Assembly (NCBI RefSeq): GCF_932294415.1
Contig: NC_065539.1
Span: 47,282,501 to 47,346,500, forward strand
Length of the DNA: 64,000 nt
Source of the DNA: Quercus robur
Lineage: Eukaryota > Streptophyta > Magnoliopsida > Fagales > Fagaceae
Reading direction: 5' to 3'
Part shown: in pieces, positions 22,807-37,400 of the stretch
Layout: every line of letters starts with the position of its first letter
Position numbering within the stretch: position 1 is the stretch's first letter
Made by a program: the position numbers and the translations under genes
The notes under the pieces: generated by a model
Databases searched by the model: none
The model's input: only the letters and a program-made list of their open reading frames with translations
What the model was told of the DNA's origin: nothing

Positions 22807-25200
22807 TTATGATGTAAATAGATCGCTCCCTAAAGTAATTGTTGAAGTACCCTCACCCATGACTGTGGTCATTGCCATTTCTTTCTCTTGTATCCTTTCA
22901 AGCTCGTGCACAATCATTTCCATTTTTGGTCTCCTTTTTCCTGGAAAGCTCATGCAATTTAGTGTCAGCCTGATCAAATCTCTCATTCCCTCAGTGGTGA
23001 AGCCTCCAGCTAGTCGACGGTCCACAAAATCATTTAAACTCAATCGTGATTCCACCTTCACAAGTTAAAAGGAAAATAAAAAATGCAATAAAAACCATGT
23101 ACTAATGGTTCAAATCTAACTCAAATCGTAATTTTTTGGATAGTTCTAACAGGATGAACTTTCAAGAAAGTAATGTTACATACCCATTGGAAAAAACTTT
23201 CATTAGATCCCAATGAGTCAATATGCAAAGCCTCTTGTCCAGTCACAAGCTCCAAAAGAAATACCCCAAAGCTGTACACATCGCTCGTTACGGAGATGGT
23301 CCCTGATACTCCTGCCCTAAATATTGGCACACATGATGAATACTATACTATATACATCTATTCAACTCCATTTCATCAAAAAAAAAAAAAAAATCAACAC
23401 CAAAATGAAATGCAATCAAAAGAAATTGATTTACTCTGGATCTCGGAAAACATTGGCACTGGACATGTGAGATGGACCTGCTTCTTCAATCATTTCAAGT
23501 AGTTTTGACACCCCTGCATCTGAAACCTTGGCAACGTAGTTTGAATCAACCAAGACATTTGCTGTTTTGAAGTTATTGTGCACCAAGGGAGGTCTTAGGC
23601 CATGTAAGTGGCACAAACCTGCATTAGTTAAAAAACCAGTTCTTAATTCAAGTATCTGTCAATTCTCATTAGGTCTGGTACACCTTCAGTAAATTCCATT
23701 AGAACTACCTTTAGCAGCCCCTAAAGCTATGGATATCCTTTGCTTGAACTCTATTTTAGTTGATGACTCTATTCCAGTATCTGCCAGATGATCAATATAA
23801 TATAAGATATGTATCCCATGCATGATCATTCCAAATCAGTTATACTAAACAAGTCATACCATATAGGTGATTGCACATGCTTCCATTTGTTACATATTCA
23901 AAAACTAGCATTTGAGATCCACTTTCCAGGCAGTAACCAAGAAGAGTAACTAAATTGCGATGCCGAACCTCTGACAAATAACTGACCTGCTTGCCACATA
24001 AACAGTTACTTTTTATTCAAATTTGATAGAAATGTTATGTTGACATATACAAGACAAGCTATAATTGTTCTAATCATCTCCATTATAGTCATACAATATT
24101 CCTTTTTGTTAAAGTGAGCAAAGAAAAGTCTTGAAAGTTCATCCACTTGACAAAATATCTACATGTAAGTATGTAACAGATTGTACATTCAGTTAATATG
24201 GGTTGTTGGTTTAACATGTTATTGTTAAATTACAAATTCTCCGAAAAACTTAAGCTATTAGGAGATGATGAATTTAATCATTTAACCACAATAATTCTAT
24301 CACTCCTCATATGTGGTCTCAAACTCTCTTTTAATAGGTGAGACCGAGTATGTAAGATTTTAAATGGAAGGTAGAGTGGAGGAGGCATGGATCAAATTTA
24401 GGATCCCCTACTTTGATTAAATTACCGATTATCCCATTATCTTTACTTTACCTCTTATTTAAAATGTTAAAAATTCTCATGTTGAGTCCACACTTATTAA
24501 GGGGGAGTTTAGGTTCACATGTGAGAGGGAGTGTTAAAATTATGGTTAAGTTATTAAATTCACAATTTCTTAGCAGTTTAAACTTTTGGGACAATCGGTA
24601 ATTTGACCGTTCTAAAGTGGATTTTGGAACAAAGGGGGTTGGAGAGACAGAAGAACTTATACATTATACTGCAGAATGCAACATGGACATCAATGAAAGA
24701 TTGGAACCTAGTAATACCTGTGCAACAAAATCTTGTTGAGGAGAACCTGGACGCCTTTTGATAGCTACAAGAGTCCCATCACGGAGCAAACCTTTATAAA
24801 CAGGACCAAAACTTCCAAAACCGATGAGATTGCTCTCACTGAATTGCTTGGTGGCTTGCTCTAATTCCATAATTGTGAACTTGTCTCCGTGTGGTCCAGA
24901 TGGAGCTGCTGCTGAACTTGGTCCCCCTTCCCTATTCCACTCCACTGTGATTTGAGAGGGCATTAGTGGATGTAACCAACACAATACAATGTGCCAAGAA
25001 AATAGCTATTTGAAACTCACCATTGTTAGTGCCTATGAAATCTTACCTAGTGCAGATGGATCCGAAGAACCTGTTTCTGAATTCTTGTTTGAAAGGTTTT
25101 TACACTGCGTCTTGCAGAACCACACAAGCACAATGACTATTGCCAAAAATGCAAGCATCCCTACAGCACCTCCAACTATAGCTGCATTTGACTTTGACAT
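22807..25200 (-). CDS. Membrane-anchored receptor-like kinase, probable pseudokinase
   Basis: Seven exons join in frame to 381 aa: 25200-25047, 24944-24718, 23986-23860, 23780-23709, 23618-23435, 23316-23184 and 23055-22807, all with GT-AG borders. The N-terminus (MSKSNAAIVGG) runs straight into one membrane span (about residues 6-28), with no signal peptide or ectodomain. The kinase domain follows: glycine loop IGFGSFGPVYKG (92-103), Lys114 in VAIK, and HRNL after helix C. Three key sites are unusual: helix-C Glu is Gln127, the HRD Asp is Asn209 (reads VHNNFKTANV), and DFG is DAG (227-229). The C-terminus TTVMGEGTSTITLGS is typical of a plant RLK subfamily whose other members, as I recall, read HKD. 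A protein able to bind ATP weakly but unlikely to phosphorylate is inferred. The start could be further upstream if a 5' exon was missed. Confidence 0.88.
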
Positions 25201-28200
25201 GTCGAAAGGCCTTTGTGTCTCTCACAAAAAATCTTGAACATTGAAACTGTGATGCAGGGCTGTAATCAATATGTGAACAAGCTGAAATTTATTATACTCG
25301 TCCAACAAAAAAAGAAAGAAAGAAGAAAGGCCAAAGGTTGATTTAAAACCCATATATGTGGCAACTCTATAGAAAGAATCTAAGATTAGAGCTTTGATAC
25401 AAGTAATGGAAATTCCAGATACCTTCCTCTTGTTTACAATGGCATTTGAGCACTTTCAGGTGTTTTTTCGTACCGACAGATGCTCATGTATGCTAATTGG
25501 CTGATCTTAAGTGTCCACCTGGGAAATAGTTATTTGGTAAGGATCAATGCTGATAAAATATAAGGTAGGGATCAGAAGACAACTCATTTGCTGCTCAGAG
25601 TACCCCACTTCACTGTCCATTATTCAGCATCTCATAAAAAATGACACTTGAGAACCCCATGATGAACAACATGCTGTCCTTGCAAAACAGGCCCTTCCTT
25701 CTATTTGCTTTTGTGGGGATGGGTTTGGGTGGTTTTTGGAAGTAGTAGAAAACATCAAAATAGAAGTTATTATCCTATCCTTCGCTTCTGGTACACTTCA
25801 TGCTGGTTTATTTATGGCATTGCTTCCTGATAGAAAAACTTCTTAATGATTCACTTTCAAAATTTGGTACATACAGAGCATTTGATGCACAGCAAGAACT
25901 TCTGTCCCTCTGCTTACATTCATGTATCTCTATATAATACATTCAAAGATTCTTAAGCTGTTCAGCATTTCTACGCTAAAAAAGACTGTATTTAGTGCAC
26001 AAAACTCACTTTTACAGGAAGATTTAATTGGTAGGTAGACTTACCTCCTAATATTTATTTATTAATTTTTTTTTTAAAGTTGATTCCTAGACTCGAATCA
26101 ATGCCCATGTGGTATCTCTACACTGAAAAAAGAAATAAAAAAACCAATGCCCATGTGAGCTGTTGTCACCAACTGTAATTTTTTTTTTGTTTTTACTACG
26201 TGAGTGTGGACAGGGATAAAGGCGACTTTGATTGGACTGGCACTGGAAGACATAATTATTGATGGGGATCAAAAGAAAAGGTTGTTATCAGCCTATCAAT
26301 TTCAAGTCTCTTCCCTGTATTCACTCTATCTTCCTTTTTGCCTCTTTTTTGTCATCTGATCTGGAAAGAAGGGAAGAGGCTCGTATTATAGTCTAGAGAG
26401 ATGGGACTCTTCGTCAGATGGGGTCATTGACAGCTGAGCTGAGCCAGCAACACATTAAACATAGCAAGTTTAACTGGTGCTCAGTTTCCATGGCTATATG
26501 TTCTTGGTTTTTATCGCTTATAAACGAATGTAATCTCTTTTGGTAGAATAGGAATCTGATATTTTCTCTCTTTTTTGCCTGGTATTGTATATATTTGCAT
26601 TTCATGAAACTAGTTGAGCTGTGAAAAAAGAGGTGGGGATGGTTTTTGAGCTGTAAGGCTCTCTTTCTGTGTCTTTCTCATTTATTTTATTTTGTTTGTT
26701 TACTTGAGTTTGTTGTACATGTTTTGGCTTGGACTTTAAAGAAGAAGGGGATTGGTGGAAAATGAGATTCTCATTTCTCAAGAGAGAAGGAGATAGAGAT
26801 GGAAAGGTAGATTTCTCAAGCAGGATTGTTGTTTGGATCTGTTGTCTGAGACTCTGGCAACAAGTGGGGTTGTTTGTGCTTGGCATGACTAAACAGAGAG
26901 ATTGCTTTCTGAACTCCATTGTTCTCTTTCATGGTATGAGCTTTTTGGTTTTCTTCACCGGAGGAACTTACTGTGCAACAGCTACAAAAACTAACAAATT
27001 TATGGTTTCCCACACCTCAAGTATTGCTACTTGCTAGGTACAATGGTTTATATGAAGAGTTAAAAAGTTAAAATGTCTCAATCAGAACAGTGGCATCTAT
27101 CTAGTATATATGTATGTATGCATGGCATAATAATTAGATTGTGTGTATGGGGGGACCATTAAAGTGTTTTTTTTTTTGGGGGGGGGGGGGACAGTTAAAC
27201 TGGGGTAGATTTCCAACTTACTTTTGACCGTTGTATTCAGACCAAAACCATGTTCTTCAGCATAAGATTTTTGGACTTCATTCTTAGTCTTCTAACTCCT
27301 AAATAGTTTCCTCTTACATCAGCCTAGCGTGATGCTACATTGGCTTATGATAATTGCTATGTAAAAGTCTTGATAACGAAATTGTGTTGAAAATCTGTTG
27401 TGTTGAAAATCTGCATGATGAATCCCGCTTCTTATGGCATATATAAAACCAACTATTGAAATTATTCGCATCCAAAATTTGTCAACAAGTTTCCTTCACA
27501 TGAAAGTCCTTTTCAGACCATAAGAAAAAGAAGAACAAGAAAAATATGCCGTTTCATGGGGTTTAACAAAAGAAAATGTCAAAAAGGGTTTTACACACCA
27601 ATACCCTATGAAGGTATCCAAAGTATGATATATGAATATTTCCGCTCACAACTTGTGAGTTTCACTACGCGCTTTTGGGGGTTTACATGTTGTGAGAGGG
27701 ATGATACATAAGATGGAATATTGCATCAAGACAGGAAAAAGAATATTGTTTTTCTGCAATCCTGCAGCAAATCTCTAGGCTACACAACTCTATTATTGTT
27801 GTTATTTCTCCTCCTTTTACTATTAGAATGCTAGAATATGACAATATGGAATATCTTTTAGCATTCCACTACACTATATATAGGCACTATTCACTGGTCT
27901 TGTAAATTATCAATCCAATGATCCAATCCAATCATAATCCACTACATGAGCATGAAGACGTACAAATATATATACAAGTAGGCTATTAACTTTCCAGTTA
28001 CCTCAAATCTTTCCCTTTCTTTCTATAAATTTTTGTTTGTCTTCCACAAAAAAAATAAAAAAAGAAAAAAGAAGAAGAAGAACAGTAGCACTTACCTTTA
28101 TATATATACTGTGTTATTACTGACGAGTCGTCCCACTGCTTAATGACAGAATCAGATAAGTTTTTACTGCTTTCCCTTCTCCCCAGAACTCTCAGACTGA

Positions 28201-29520
28201 TCCGCAACGACATTCTTCATTTTTTCTTTCCTCTTTGTATATATTTTTTCTTTTGGTCTGTACAACATTCCAGCTTATGTAGCACACTTCTGAGTATATA
28301 ATGACAATTAAACCTGCAATAACATCTTAATTACCATATGCTGGCCTGTACTTAATTGCACATTAGTATAATCCAGATTGGCTCTTGGTTTGATGCGTAT
28401 CTTTATCTTTATCTAGTACATATTTTTGATTGCTACTTCCTATATTTCTATCACATCATTACTAGGCTTTAACTGCTATTCATACACCATCAATAAGAAG
28501 GGGAAAAATCAAAAAAGGAAAGAAAGAAAGAAAGAAAGATAGCCATGAATTAGAAAAGACTTTTTGATTACCTAGTATGTGGGTCTTGGGAGAGGTTTTC
28601 TAGTTATTTGAGCAGACATTCCATTTGGAGGGGCCAGCTGCACACATTGTGTAACAAAGAAATAAAGGTTGTCTAGTGTGAACAACAACATGGTCCTCTT
28701 GGAAAAGTCTCTTTAATGACTTTTAGATAATAATGTACGATTAGACCTTACTCTAACATTTAGCAGCATTTAATTACTAAAAAAAAAAAAAAAAGAAAAG
28801 AAAAGAAAGAAAGAGTAGCATTTAATTTAGCCATCTCATTTTCTTTTTATCAAGTTCAAAGAGTAAAAGGAAAATGTTAAAGGGTTTATTATGTACGATT
28901 AAAGATACTATATTTTGATCTCAAACTAGGAGAGTAGCTAGGTTTATAGTTGTGCTGTGTTTGTATAAATCTATTTTCCAACATAATTCAATTTTACAAA
29001 TCCCCACCTCCAACTATTGAATTATATATATAAAAACTTAACCCAATCTTATTGGTTTGAGATGGAAGAGATCCATTTGAAGATTGGATTGGGTCATTAT
29101 GTTGGAGCTATATTGTCGGGCTTAATAAAAAAATGATTTTTGTTCAAATATTTAAGGTCGCCATTTAACAAATGATTACAATTTATACAATTGGCTTTGA
29201 TATTTCAATATCATCAAAATTAAATCTCAAAATCTAAAATATTTTAAAGTAACAAATTTAAACCGAATGGCAAAATCTAAAATAAATCAAAATAACAAAT
29301 TTAATAATAGATATATTTTTAAACTATTAATATCATGAGTTGGATTAGTTATTTGGGTTGAAGGTGGATAAGGGAAACCTATTAGGTACATGATGTGGTG
29401 CTTCATCTTCTCACATTGAATTTAATTAGTGGAATAAACCATGAAAGCAAGAAAAGGGGGCCCCACATCACTATACTTTAGGAATACCTAATAATTTCAT
29501 GTGGTTTCTCAAAAAAAAAA
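25201..29520. other. Region upstream of the kinase gene, no gene supported
   Basis: About 4.3 kb, probably promoter and 5' untranslated DNA of the kinase gene (transcribed leftward). Overlapping short frames on both strands at 26,600-27,040 lack a family or splice pattern. A G-run lies at about 27,178-27,191, with small A/G-rich simple repeats near 28,040-28,080, 28,520-28,540 and 28,775-28,812. Confidence 0.5.
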
Positions 29521-30055
29521 AAATCATGTGAATATGTTTGGTTCGAAAGAAAATATTTTTTGAGCATAAAAGATTTTTATCTAGAAAGATAAATTATTTT
29601 CAAGTATTTGGTTGCATTCTTGAATATACTTTGGAAAATATTTTATAGTATTTGGTTGCGTTCCTAAAAATGCTATGAAAACATATTTTCTACTACCTTT
29701 TCACATTTCTTATCTCCTAGGTACATAATGAAAAATTTAGATAAAAAAGCATGATCTAGAACCGGGCAATGCGATAGTTGATAGCCATCAAAGACTGATG
29801 ACCTTAGTGAGTGTGGTGGCTGGGTGGCGGATAGTGGAAGTGGGGTGGAAGTTCGGTTGATAAGTTTTGGGTAAGGTGAAAAATGATTACAGAAAATGAA
29901 AGCGTAAACCATTTTTCACCATAAGTGCATTTATTTTATGATCAATCGGAAAATAATTTTTTGTTAACCAATATTTTTCGTCTCCCCAAATATTTGCAAA
30001 TGGGAAAAATATTTTCGAAAATCATTATTCGTTAAACCAAACACAGCCTAAGGCT

Positions 30056-30793
30056 AGGTTTGGCTCAACATAAAATATTTTCAGGTGAAAATATTTTTGG
30101 GAAAGGAAAAGTATTTTAAGGTGTTTGGTTGCATTCCAAAAATTTATTTAGAAATTTTTTTTCATGTGTTTGATTGTGTTCCTAAAAAATGCTCTTTTTT
30201 CTACTAGTTTCTAGCATTTTCTTAGCTTCCAAACAAATTTTATAATAGAATGTATCAATATATAAACCTAAAGAAACAAACATCAAAACAAAACCGTTTA
30301 TTAAACTCTCAAACTCGGTCAAACTGAGAGAGGGAAGAAGAGAGAGTGAGAGATTGAGAGAAAGAGAGAGATCGGTCATGGGTGGGTTGGTGGTTCGATC
30401 TTGAGGTGGCGGAGACGAGATCTAAAGACACCAATGATGATTTTTAGGTAGAGACGTCAAGATAGTTCATAGGTGGTTTGATCTAGAAGCAATGGAGACG
30501 AGATCAAGAAGCGAAGGAGACGATCTAGAGGGCAACGACAACGATTTGACCTAGGTTCTAGCTCTCTCTCTCTCTTGTTCAGGTGTACAAAGAATATGGG
30601 TGTGAACTTGGGCTAAAAATGATATGCTGGAAAATCAAAGTGTAATTCATTTTACACCAAAACCAACTCTATTTTACTTGTTAATTGAAATTTGATTTCA
30701 ATTTGACTATGTTTTTTGGTTCATCCAAACACTCCATCGAGTGTAAAATATTTTCCGTATATGTTTTTCACCTGAAACAAACACAACCTATGT
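30056..30793. mobile_element. Possible MITE-like element
   Basis: Left end AGGCTAGGTTTGGCTCAACA with ATTTTCAGGTGAAAA just inside. The right end, read in reverse, is AGGTTGTGTTTGTTTCAGG followed by TGAAAAACATA. The ends are imperfectly inverted and a TTTGG-type terminus is common in Harbinger-like MITEs. Flanks TAA and TAT do not match exactly. A related, more decayed stretch directly precedes it (about 29,537-30,052, from GTTTGGTTCG to CCAAACACAGCC). No coding content. Confidence 0.45.
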
Positions 30794-31248
30794 GAAAAAG
30801 AGAAAATGTACACGTGGCTTGTCTAATAATTATTATTTTTGGGTGAACTGTCTAATTATTTTTGTTCTTTATGAAAGAAGGAACTCCGATGAAAGAGAGA
30901 GATCCTCATAAATACTGGAAGGGAACTTAAGGGTTACCCAAAAATAATCTTCGCAATACCCGGGCCAAAATTGTAATTCTAAAACTCTCAAGGGGGCAAT
31001 TTTGATATTAAACAAAAATAAAAGGAGCTCCATGTAATTTACGCAAACCTCTGATTTGTAATAGTAGTAATACTACTCTGTTTGTTAATCTGTAAAAGGG
31101 ATCACAGATCGGAGGGGATTTGACCGTTTTCGTTTTTTGGACTCTTCTTCCCAGTAATGCCCCTGGTTCTAGGGTTATATTACTGGTAGTTCATTTTCTC
31201 GGAGGAACGCTGAGCTCGACCAAGTCGACTCGGGTTGTGACTCAGACA

Positions 31249-31394
31249 ATGTACAGTGGGTCCATTGATGGCGAAAGCCACGAGGCTTCGCAGCGCAAGA
31301 TCCCGCCGGCTTCGTCCATGCTTTGGGTCCGAAATCTCCGCCGGTTCATTGGATCCGGTGCCGGACTCGGATCCGAAGCCCTAATGGGTCCGCG

Positions 31395-31437
<43 letters not shown>

Positions 31438-34400
31438 ATTTTTCATTTCTTAGTTAAAAATTTGTTGAAAATTCCTTTTTTCTGTTTTTAGGTTTAGCTT
31501 TTACGAGTGTTAAAGTGTTTATTTATGTGAATGTGTTTGAATTGCTATAAATTGTGTTTAATACTTTGATCTGCATTTTTATACACACATACATACAGTT
31601 TGTTTGATTGTTTTAGTTTTGAAGTTAGAAGAGTGTGTTTAATTAGCAGTTTGATTAGGTTTGGGGTGATTAGGCAGTTGTTTAGGGGGATCTTAAGTTA
31701 AGTTGGGGCTCTGTTTGTTTGGTGAGAAAATGGAGGAGGAGTAGGAGAGGAATGGTTAAGATTTTGAGGAAATGGATACCGACACTTGACTGAGTCTAAA
31801 CTCTAAGACAACCTTTTCGCTCGGATAAGTTGGGCATTTTTTTTTGACTTAAAAAATTAAAATGCAGAATGATAAGAAAAGAGAAAGGGGTTTTAAAGTC
31901 GGAAATTTAGTTTTTACTTAACGCTTTTGGATTGATGGTGGTTGAGGAAGTCAGAAAATTAACAAGTGTAATGAAGTGTTGCAGGGATGAATTTTCATGT
32001 ACTTGGCTCAGTGAAGCCCTTCCTAGAATTCACTTGTACATTGGATTTTGTTTTTTCCCTTTTTTGTGGTAAAGGGGGGGGGGGGGGGGTGGAGTTGAGA
32101 GGATTGGGATTTAGAGGGTTAGCATACCGTTTCAGAGCCCTTCCTTTTAGTTCCTTCAAATTGGGGGAATTTGAAGGGAGAAAATACTAGTTTAATGAAT
32201 TTCTATACGTCTCTTTTAAATTTGAACAATATCTGTTAGAGTTTCTTATTGATTTTCTTGTAATTGTTTCAAGTACAGTGTGTTCATCATTGTGAACACA
32301 AAGTGCTTTTTTATCAATATCTTCTACATTCCTTATCATTTCTTCCTTCCTAATGTCAATATACATAATACGTTATCCTTCTTTCCACCCTACAACCAGA
32401 CTAAGTGTGCGTTTGGCATTGGCTTAAAAAGCTAGCTCTTTTTACTATTCAACTTATTTTTGCTATTATTCATGGGTTCCACTGTACTATTTCAGCTATC
32501 TTTTAGCTTTATTTATAGTACTTTCAGTAAAAAGCTTTTAGTTTCAGCTAAATAAGTTGTTCCCAAACAAACACTAAGGGTTAATGAACTGTACCTTTGT
32601 AATATGCATTTGTTGGATTCAAGTAAACTTGGTGAATTCCTTCTTTGATATGTAGAGGTTTTATCCTTGTAGCCTGCCCTGTAAATTCTTTTTTAATTGG
32701 TAAGTTTACATATACACCTAGTGGGTTTTGAGCCCATGGCATTACCCTCCACCTTTTATTATGGGGCTAGGCAAGCCTGCCTTGGATGTTTTCAGCATGT
32801 ATTCCTTCTAGCCCTTTGTTGCACACATGAGAATTTCATCTTATTTGTAGGATACTCGTGATATGTTGATATATGAATATGAGTTGCTTATATATGTGTT
32901 CATGGCTTCATGCATGCTTATGTACATAGAGACCAAATTTTATGTTTCTTGATATCAAGTGTATTTCTTTTGGACTTTACAATTTGACTTAGTATATTTT
33001 TTTCCCTTTGTAGAGCTTGAAACAAAGAGAATCTTGCTTGATATATTTAAAGAGAAGCAACAAAAAAGTGCTGATGCTGGCACAATCCCGAGTTTCTATA
33101 AGAAGGCATGTGCTAGATTTGTAGCTTGTCCTTACTTTAAAAGATTATATATTAAGATATGATGGGGATTAATACGAGGGGAGTTGCTTTATTACTGCAT
33201 TTCTTGGTGCCTATGTTCATTGAAAGGCAATTAAATTTCTTTTTTTCTGGTTTTCATTTATTTTACTTATATGCAAAATTCAACGGATGACAAATTGAAT
33301 TTTTGGCATTCTGTTTTGTGGATTTTTTTTTTTTTTCTTTTTTCCCTTTTGTTGTATGCTCATTTTCTTTCATTTCTCTTTTCTTCTATGTGTTTCCTCT
33401 GGGTTCAGAAACCTGAAGAAGGATCCATCAGTCACAGGGTCCAGAGGCTGGCAAAATATCGGTTTTTAAAGGTATGTTGCGAATCTTCCTGCCTGGTCTG
33501 CTGATTGTTAGTTTTTACTGCCTAAGCAATTAGTAATGTTCTTGGTAACTTTATTGCTTGCCATTGCTGCAGAAACAATCAGATCTTCTGCTAAATGCTG
33601 ATGATCTAGATGCAATGTGGGTTTGCCTACGAGAAAATTGTGTGATTGATGATGCTACTGGTGCAGAAAAGGTCTGTATACCTAGCCATCTGCTTCTCAC
33701 TATGTTAATTGTTGTTGTCAACTTCCTTAGTATTCAGCTTTCCTGTAAATATTTAAACGAGTTGTGGTTCTCCTTAAGGATTGTTCTACATTAATACTGC
33801 TACAATATGTGTAATACCTGGTTATGCATTCACTCATTCATTTTATTTATTTTTGGCCTACAATTGTGGCATGAAACACAATTGTAGGCCAACACAATTG
33901 TAGGCCAAAAAAAAAGAAAGGAAGAAAAGCTTGTCAAGTTGTGTATTCTAGTATTATACTGAGGCTTATACATCTCTTGATTTGTTGTTTTGTAGATGAA
34001 TTATGAAGATTTTTGCCACATTGCCTCTGTATGTACAGAGCAAATAGGCCCAAAATGCAGACGCTTTTTTAGCCCTTCAAATTTTATGAAGTTTGAGAAA
34101 GATGAGTCAGGAAGAATTGCCATTCTGCCCTTCTACCTTTATGTGATGCGTACGGTGGGTATTGCCCTTGGATACTTAACTATATTTTAAATCTTTTGAA
34201 AGGTTAAACACATATCATAAAGTACCTGTACTTCTTTTTGCTGAATATAAAACACCAGTACTTCCTGTCATATTTCAACAATCTGCATTTGCTTGTACAT
34301 ATTGCAGTGGACGATTTTCTTGACAGTAATCATTCTTTTGGATTTATTTTTCAGCTCATGTTCACATTATTCAACCGTTTATTTGTATAAAAACAATAAT

Positions 34401-37400
34401 TTTGTGTATCTTCCTAAGATTTGTGCTTCTGGAAGTGTACATTTTCAACATTGATTTTTTTGTCTTCACCATAGGGCTTTTCAAAGAAATCTAGTAATTT
34501 TATGTATAAGTCCTTGTATTAGTTGCTTTAGTATGTTCAGAAGTGGTAATCTGCAGTTTAACAGGAATATATTGATGAACTATCAGTGTGTGAAGTAATC
34601 AAAAGTGGTTGATTTTGTAATAAATTTATGCCACTTATTTTTCTTTTTGAGGATTCTGATTGCGTACTCTTTCTTTTCTTTAAATATATGAAAATTTGTA
34701 GTGATAACATACCATCTATGTGGTGCTACTTACATTTGATGAACAGATCGTATCTGTTAATTCTGTGTTGTTGTTTCTTGGAACTATTGAACATGCATTA
34801 GACTTGGCAACTTCTTAGACATTATAATTACAGAGTCGAAACTTGCATCAGGCTGTATATTTGTTACAAATAGTCTCTCTCTCTCTCTCTCTCTCAATGT
34901 CACCATTTTTTTGTCTTCAGGTCTCGCTTACACAGGCCAGAATTGATATGAGTGAGCTTGATGAGGACTCTGATGGTTTTCTACAACCTCATGTATGAAT
35001 TCTTCACAATTTTTGGGCCTTTAAATATTTAAAATGAGATATCTGGTCTTTCTTCTGCTATATGTTGATTATACTTCCAAGCCAGCTTATTTTTCACTGT
35101 CTTCTATTTATAAACCATAATTTTCTGGTTCTTTCAGGAAATGGAAAACTATATACGAGGCCTTATTCCTAATTTAGCACAACTACGGGATATGCCTGCA
35201 GCTTTTATTCAAATGTATTGCCGCATAGCTGCACACAAATTTTTCTTCTTTTGTGATCCTCATAGACGAGGTTAGCTATGGCCTATCCTTTAGTTACAAT
35301 AAAGAGTTCATGTTATATGGTCATATATTAAACAAGCAGTGCCCCTAGAAATTTTCATTTTGGGACACCTAGTACTGGTGTATAATTGTTAGCTGCAATT
35401 ATGTATTTACTTGGGCACATTTTGGTTAACCTCATACAATCTTTACATTCGCTTCAGTTGTCCCTACACTACAAACAGCGAGAATTAGTTTGACTGGGGT
35501 ACTTCATATCTAATTATTTAGCTTAGTACCAATAATGGATTTTATGGGTAAAAAGATGAACATGATTGCTGATGTTATATGGTCATATATTAATCAAGTA
35601 ATATCCCTAGAAATTTTGATGTTGGGTGACATCTAATACAAAAGGGTCATACCTAGTGCACAAAACTTTCAATTTGTGGGGGTCTAGGAGAGGTGATTGT
35701 TAGGCAGTAGGCAGTCTAGCCCCCAATTTTTTTTTGGAGAAGTTGATTCCTGGTCTTGAACCTGCGACTTGTTCACTTTAGGTGACAGGAACTTGCCATC
35801 ACACCAGGCTTGACATCTAATACTGGTGTTTAACTTTTAATTGCAATGATTTATTCTCCTTGGGCACATTTTGGTTACCCTTATACGACCTTTATATTCA
35901 CTTCAGTTGTCCCTGCACTAATTAGTTTGCCTAGCGTATTACATCTCTAATTTTAAAGTTTGGTACCAAAGTGGAATATATGGGTAAAAGGATGAACTTG
36001 ATTTTCTTGATATTAAATCCCATAAAATGACATGTTTCATGTTTGAGTTCGTCGGTAGCCGTGAGAAAATAATCTTAATATTATGGGAGTGATGTGTTAA
36101 CATAAAAAGGGTATGGAAAATTGCAATCTGTTTCCTTGACAGCATATGATGTGGTGTGAAGATGCAGTAATGATGGAATTTTTGTGATGGTCAGAGTCTA
36201 GAGCAGCTATGGAGAAAGTTTGAATGATATATGTTAATATTACTGTACCAGTTTTAATTGGTTAGATTACCATCGATAATAAATCTTGTTTGACAAATTT
36301 TACGTCTAGTGCAATGTTTCATAATATTTTTGGCCTTTATTTGTCAATAATCTATGACTGTTAAGTGTTTCTTACAGGTAAAGCCTGCATTAAAAAGGTG
36401 CTGCTTAGTAACTGTCTCCAGGAACTGATGGAACTGCACCAGGTAGACTTTGTTTTTCCTAAGCTTCTTGTTTCATAACTGAACCATCTCTATTACATAG
36501 ACATTATGCATGTCTTTTATGTTTATTTTCTTATCTATTTTTGGTGAGAAATTGGAAATTGATATCTGTAGAAATCTTATTAGTAATTTTATTACGGCTT
36601 TGCAACATGATATAATGCAAGCGAGCTGCACTTATTAATTTATAAGAATATCCTGGAAACAAATTTTGTTTGATCAATTATAGCTTTTACAAATGGAGGG
36701 AATCAGTTATTTTGTGGGATGACCACTGATGTTTTCATTATTCTTTCAATTTGATTTATATAAACATAATTTTTGCCTGGAATAATTTCTTTTGAGAAAT
36801 TTATTGGACTGGTTCCATGCCTGACCTCAAGCTTCTATTTTTCAGAACTTTATTGGACTGGTTCTCTGTGTGGAGGAACCATCCTTTTTCTTCTATTTTG
36901 GATTTACTTGATTTTTGTAATGTTCGTTCTTGATTTGTTCACCCCTGTATACTCCCTGTGTACTTGGGTGTCTCTCTCTTTTTAATATCAATGAATCTTT
37001 ATTACTTATCAAAAAAAAAAATTTTCTTTTGAGTCAGGAGAAGAAGTATATACATGAGCTAGAAGTGTGCTGAACCATGTTTAGTTCCCATAGACATTGA
37101 TTTGAAACTGAAGCTGATTATATCTTCTTAAATTTTACCAATTTTAGGAAAGTGAGGAAGAAGTCACTGACACTGAACAAGCTGAAAACTGGTTCTCCTT
37201 GACATCTGCACAACGCATATGTGGTGGGTACTTTGCATGCTGAAGTTCCATATATGTTAGCTCCTGTTTCCAATTTTCTACATCTATAGTTGTTGTGTGA
37301 AAGATCTTAATTGTATATGATGAGTTTGTGCTGGTTCAGTATGTTCTGGAAGTGCAGATTGGATGGGTTTTTTTTCCTTAGATGAAGGTCTTTACTTTGA

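Noticed and set aside
31120-31248. In-frame upstream ATG that would extend TON2 by 43 residues.
   Set aside because: The conserved family N-terminus is MYSGS, at 31,249; the extension has no counterpart that I recall and is hydrophobic leader-like text from the 5' untranslated region.
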